A DNA stretch of 33,335 nt. Origin: Oscillospiraceae bacterium (GTDB lineage Bacteria > Bacillota > Clostridia > Oscillospirales > Oscillospiraceae). Positions 32,981 to 33,335 of this stretch are shown in pieces; position 1 is the stretch's first letter, and each line of letters opens with the position of its first letter. A program made the position numbers and the translations under genes. The DNA is taken from assembly GCA_009784725.1 (NCBI GenBank), contig WQXS01000022.1, positions 1 through 33,335 on the forward strand. The letters are read 5' to 3'. The notes under the pieces are model-generated. The model had not been told where the DNA came from, searched no databases, and was given only the letters and a program-made list of their open reading frames with translations.

Positions 32981-33335
32981 CTATTCATCAGCACTATCAT
33001 CAAGCAAAAATATCTTGCCTTCCGGTGTAAGTATTCTATGAGTTTTATATATATTTCTACCTGCAATCTTGACCACAACAGCCATATTTCCACGTTTCCC
33101 GTTTAGTTCCACAGGTGCAGCAAAGGAAATCGTGTCAAGACTTCTATCCTTGTGATTTGTGTGATAACCAATAATTATTCCTTGTTTTATAACTTTATGA
33201 GCAACAAAAAATGCAGCAGCTTCTCCACTGTTTGTGGCATATCTCAAAGCATCGGTTAGGACTCTTGGAGTAATTATTACATCACCAAATCCTTTTCTAT
33301 TAATTTTTGTGCCTATATTGTTATAGAAAGAAATA
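32981..33335 (-). CDS. unrecognised protein, C-terminal part only (gene runs off the right edge)
   Basis: The minus-strand frame is open from the window edge to a stop at 32981, giving at least 117 residues; no start is visible, and the TTG at 33247 is internal. The visible part begins ISFYNNIGTKINRKGFGDV, then LTDALRYATNSGEAAAFFVAH, and ends with alternating strands: SFAAPVELNGKRGNMAVVVK, RNIYKTHRILTPEGKIFLLD and an acidic tail. The strand-rich FAAPVELNGKRGNMAVVVK type of ending reminds me of C-terminal modules in phage or mobile-element polyvalent proteins and barnase-like nuclease toxins. That is a weak resemblance, not an assignment. An IS-like remnant lies about 600 bases away. Confidence 0.5.
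   Translation of the reverse strand, partial: ISFYNNIGTKINRKGFGDVIITPRVLTDALRYATNSGEAAAFFVAHKVIKQGIIIGYHTNHKDRSLDTISFAAPVELNGKRGNMAVVVKIAGRNIYKTHRILTPEGKIFLLDDSADE

Overview
The window looks like the chromosome of an anaerobic Clostridia-type bacterium (Bacillota). The evidence is gene content: a DnaD-domain protein next to a DnaC/DnaI-type helicase loader, an oxygen-independent HemZ-type radical SAM enzyme, a YerB-like DUF3048 lipoprotein, a GHL10-type lipoprotein fused to a cell-wall amidase, and [FeFe]-hydrogenase-type cofactor motifs. Ribosome binding sites are of the AGGAGG type and promoters of the TTGACA/TATAAT type. No rRNA, tRNA or CRISPR array is visible.

Layout. (1) 1-4529, minus strand: an operon for peptide (bacteriocin) export of the NHLP/NHLM type. 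It reads from a branched-chain-amino-acid-type binding lipoprotein, through an HlyD-like adaptor and an ABC exporter without a C39 peptidase, to a second ABC protein that runs off the left edge. (2) 4569-7350, plus strand: an AT-rich restriction-modification island with an HTH-Dam methylase fusion, a PD-(D/E)XK endonuclease and a second methyltransferase. It starts from a promoter arranged back to back with that of the export operon, with a 10-bp tandem repeat between the two. (3) 7492-9452, minus: a two-gene oxidoreductase unit (aldo/keto reductase and Gfo/Idh/MocA). (4) 9722-10972, plus: a DUF3048 protein ended by a strong terminator. (5) 11059-16338, minus: a zinc-ribbon membrane protein, two REP-like palindromes, then a tight housekeeping operon (dnaD-like, dnaC-like, MBL hydrolase, hemZ-like, uridine-kinase-like). 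(6) 16350-17794: a 14-bp degenerate tandem repeat and a cyclic-2,3-diphosphoglycerate-synthetase-like GTPase. (7) 17943-25149, plus: a PilZ protein, the GHL10-amidase lipoprotein, a PAS/histidine kinase/REC/REC/GGDEF hybrid kinase and a REC protein. (8) 25142-32171, minus: an operon running from a [FeFe]-hydrogenase-like sensor fused to a hybrid histidine kinase, through a REC-HD-GYP protein, to a REC-PAS-GAF-kinase-REC-Hpt hybrid kinase. (9) 32172-33335: hairpins and inverted repeats around a small GlsB/YeaQ-type membrane protein, then the C-terminal part of an unrecognised gene at the right edge.

The most striking part is 17943-32171. Two convergent transcription units encode three hybrid histidine kinases, seven receiver domains and two Hpt domains, together with a complete set of c-di-GMP parts (a degenerate GGDEF, an HD-GYP phosphodiesterase and a PilZ effector). 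One kinase carries what looks like an intact hydrogenase H-cluster binding site as its input. I infer a redox- or H2-responsive multistep phosphorelay that feeds into c-di-GMP and cell-envelope behaviour. No separate DNA-binding response regulator is present in the cluster.
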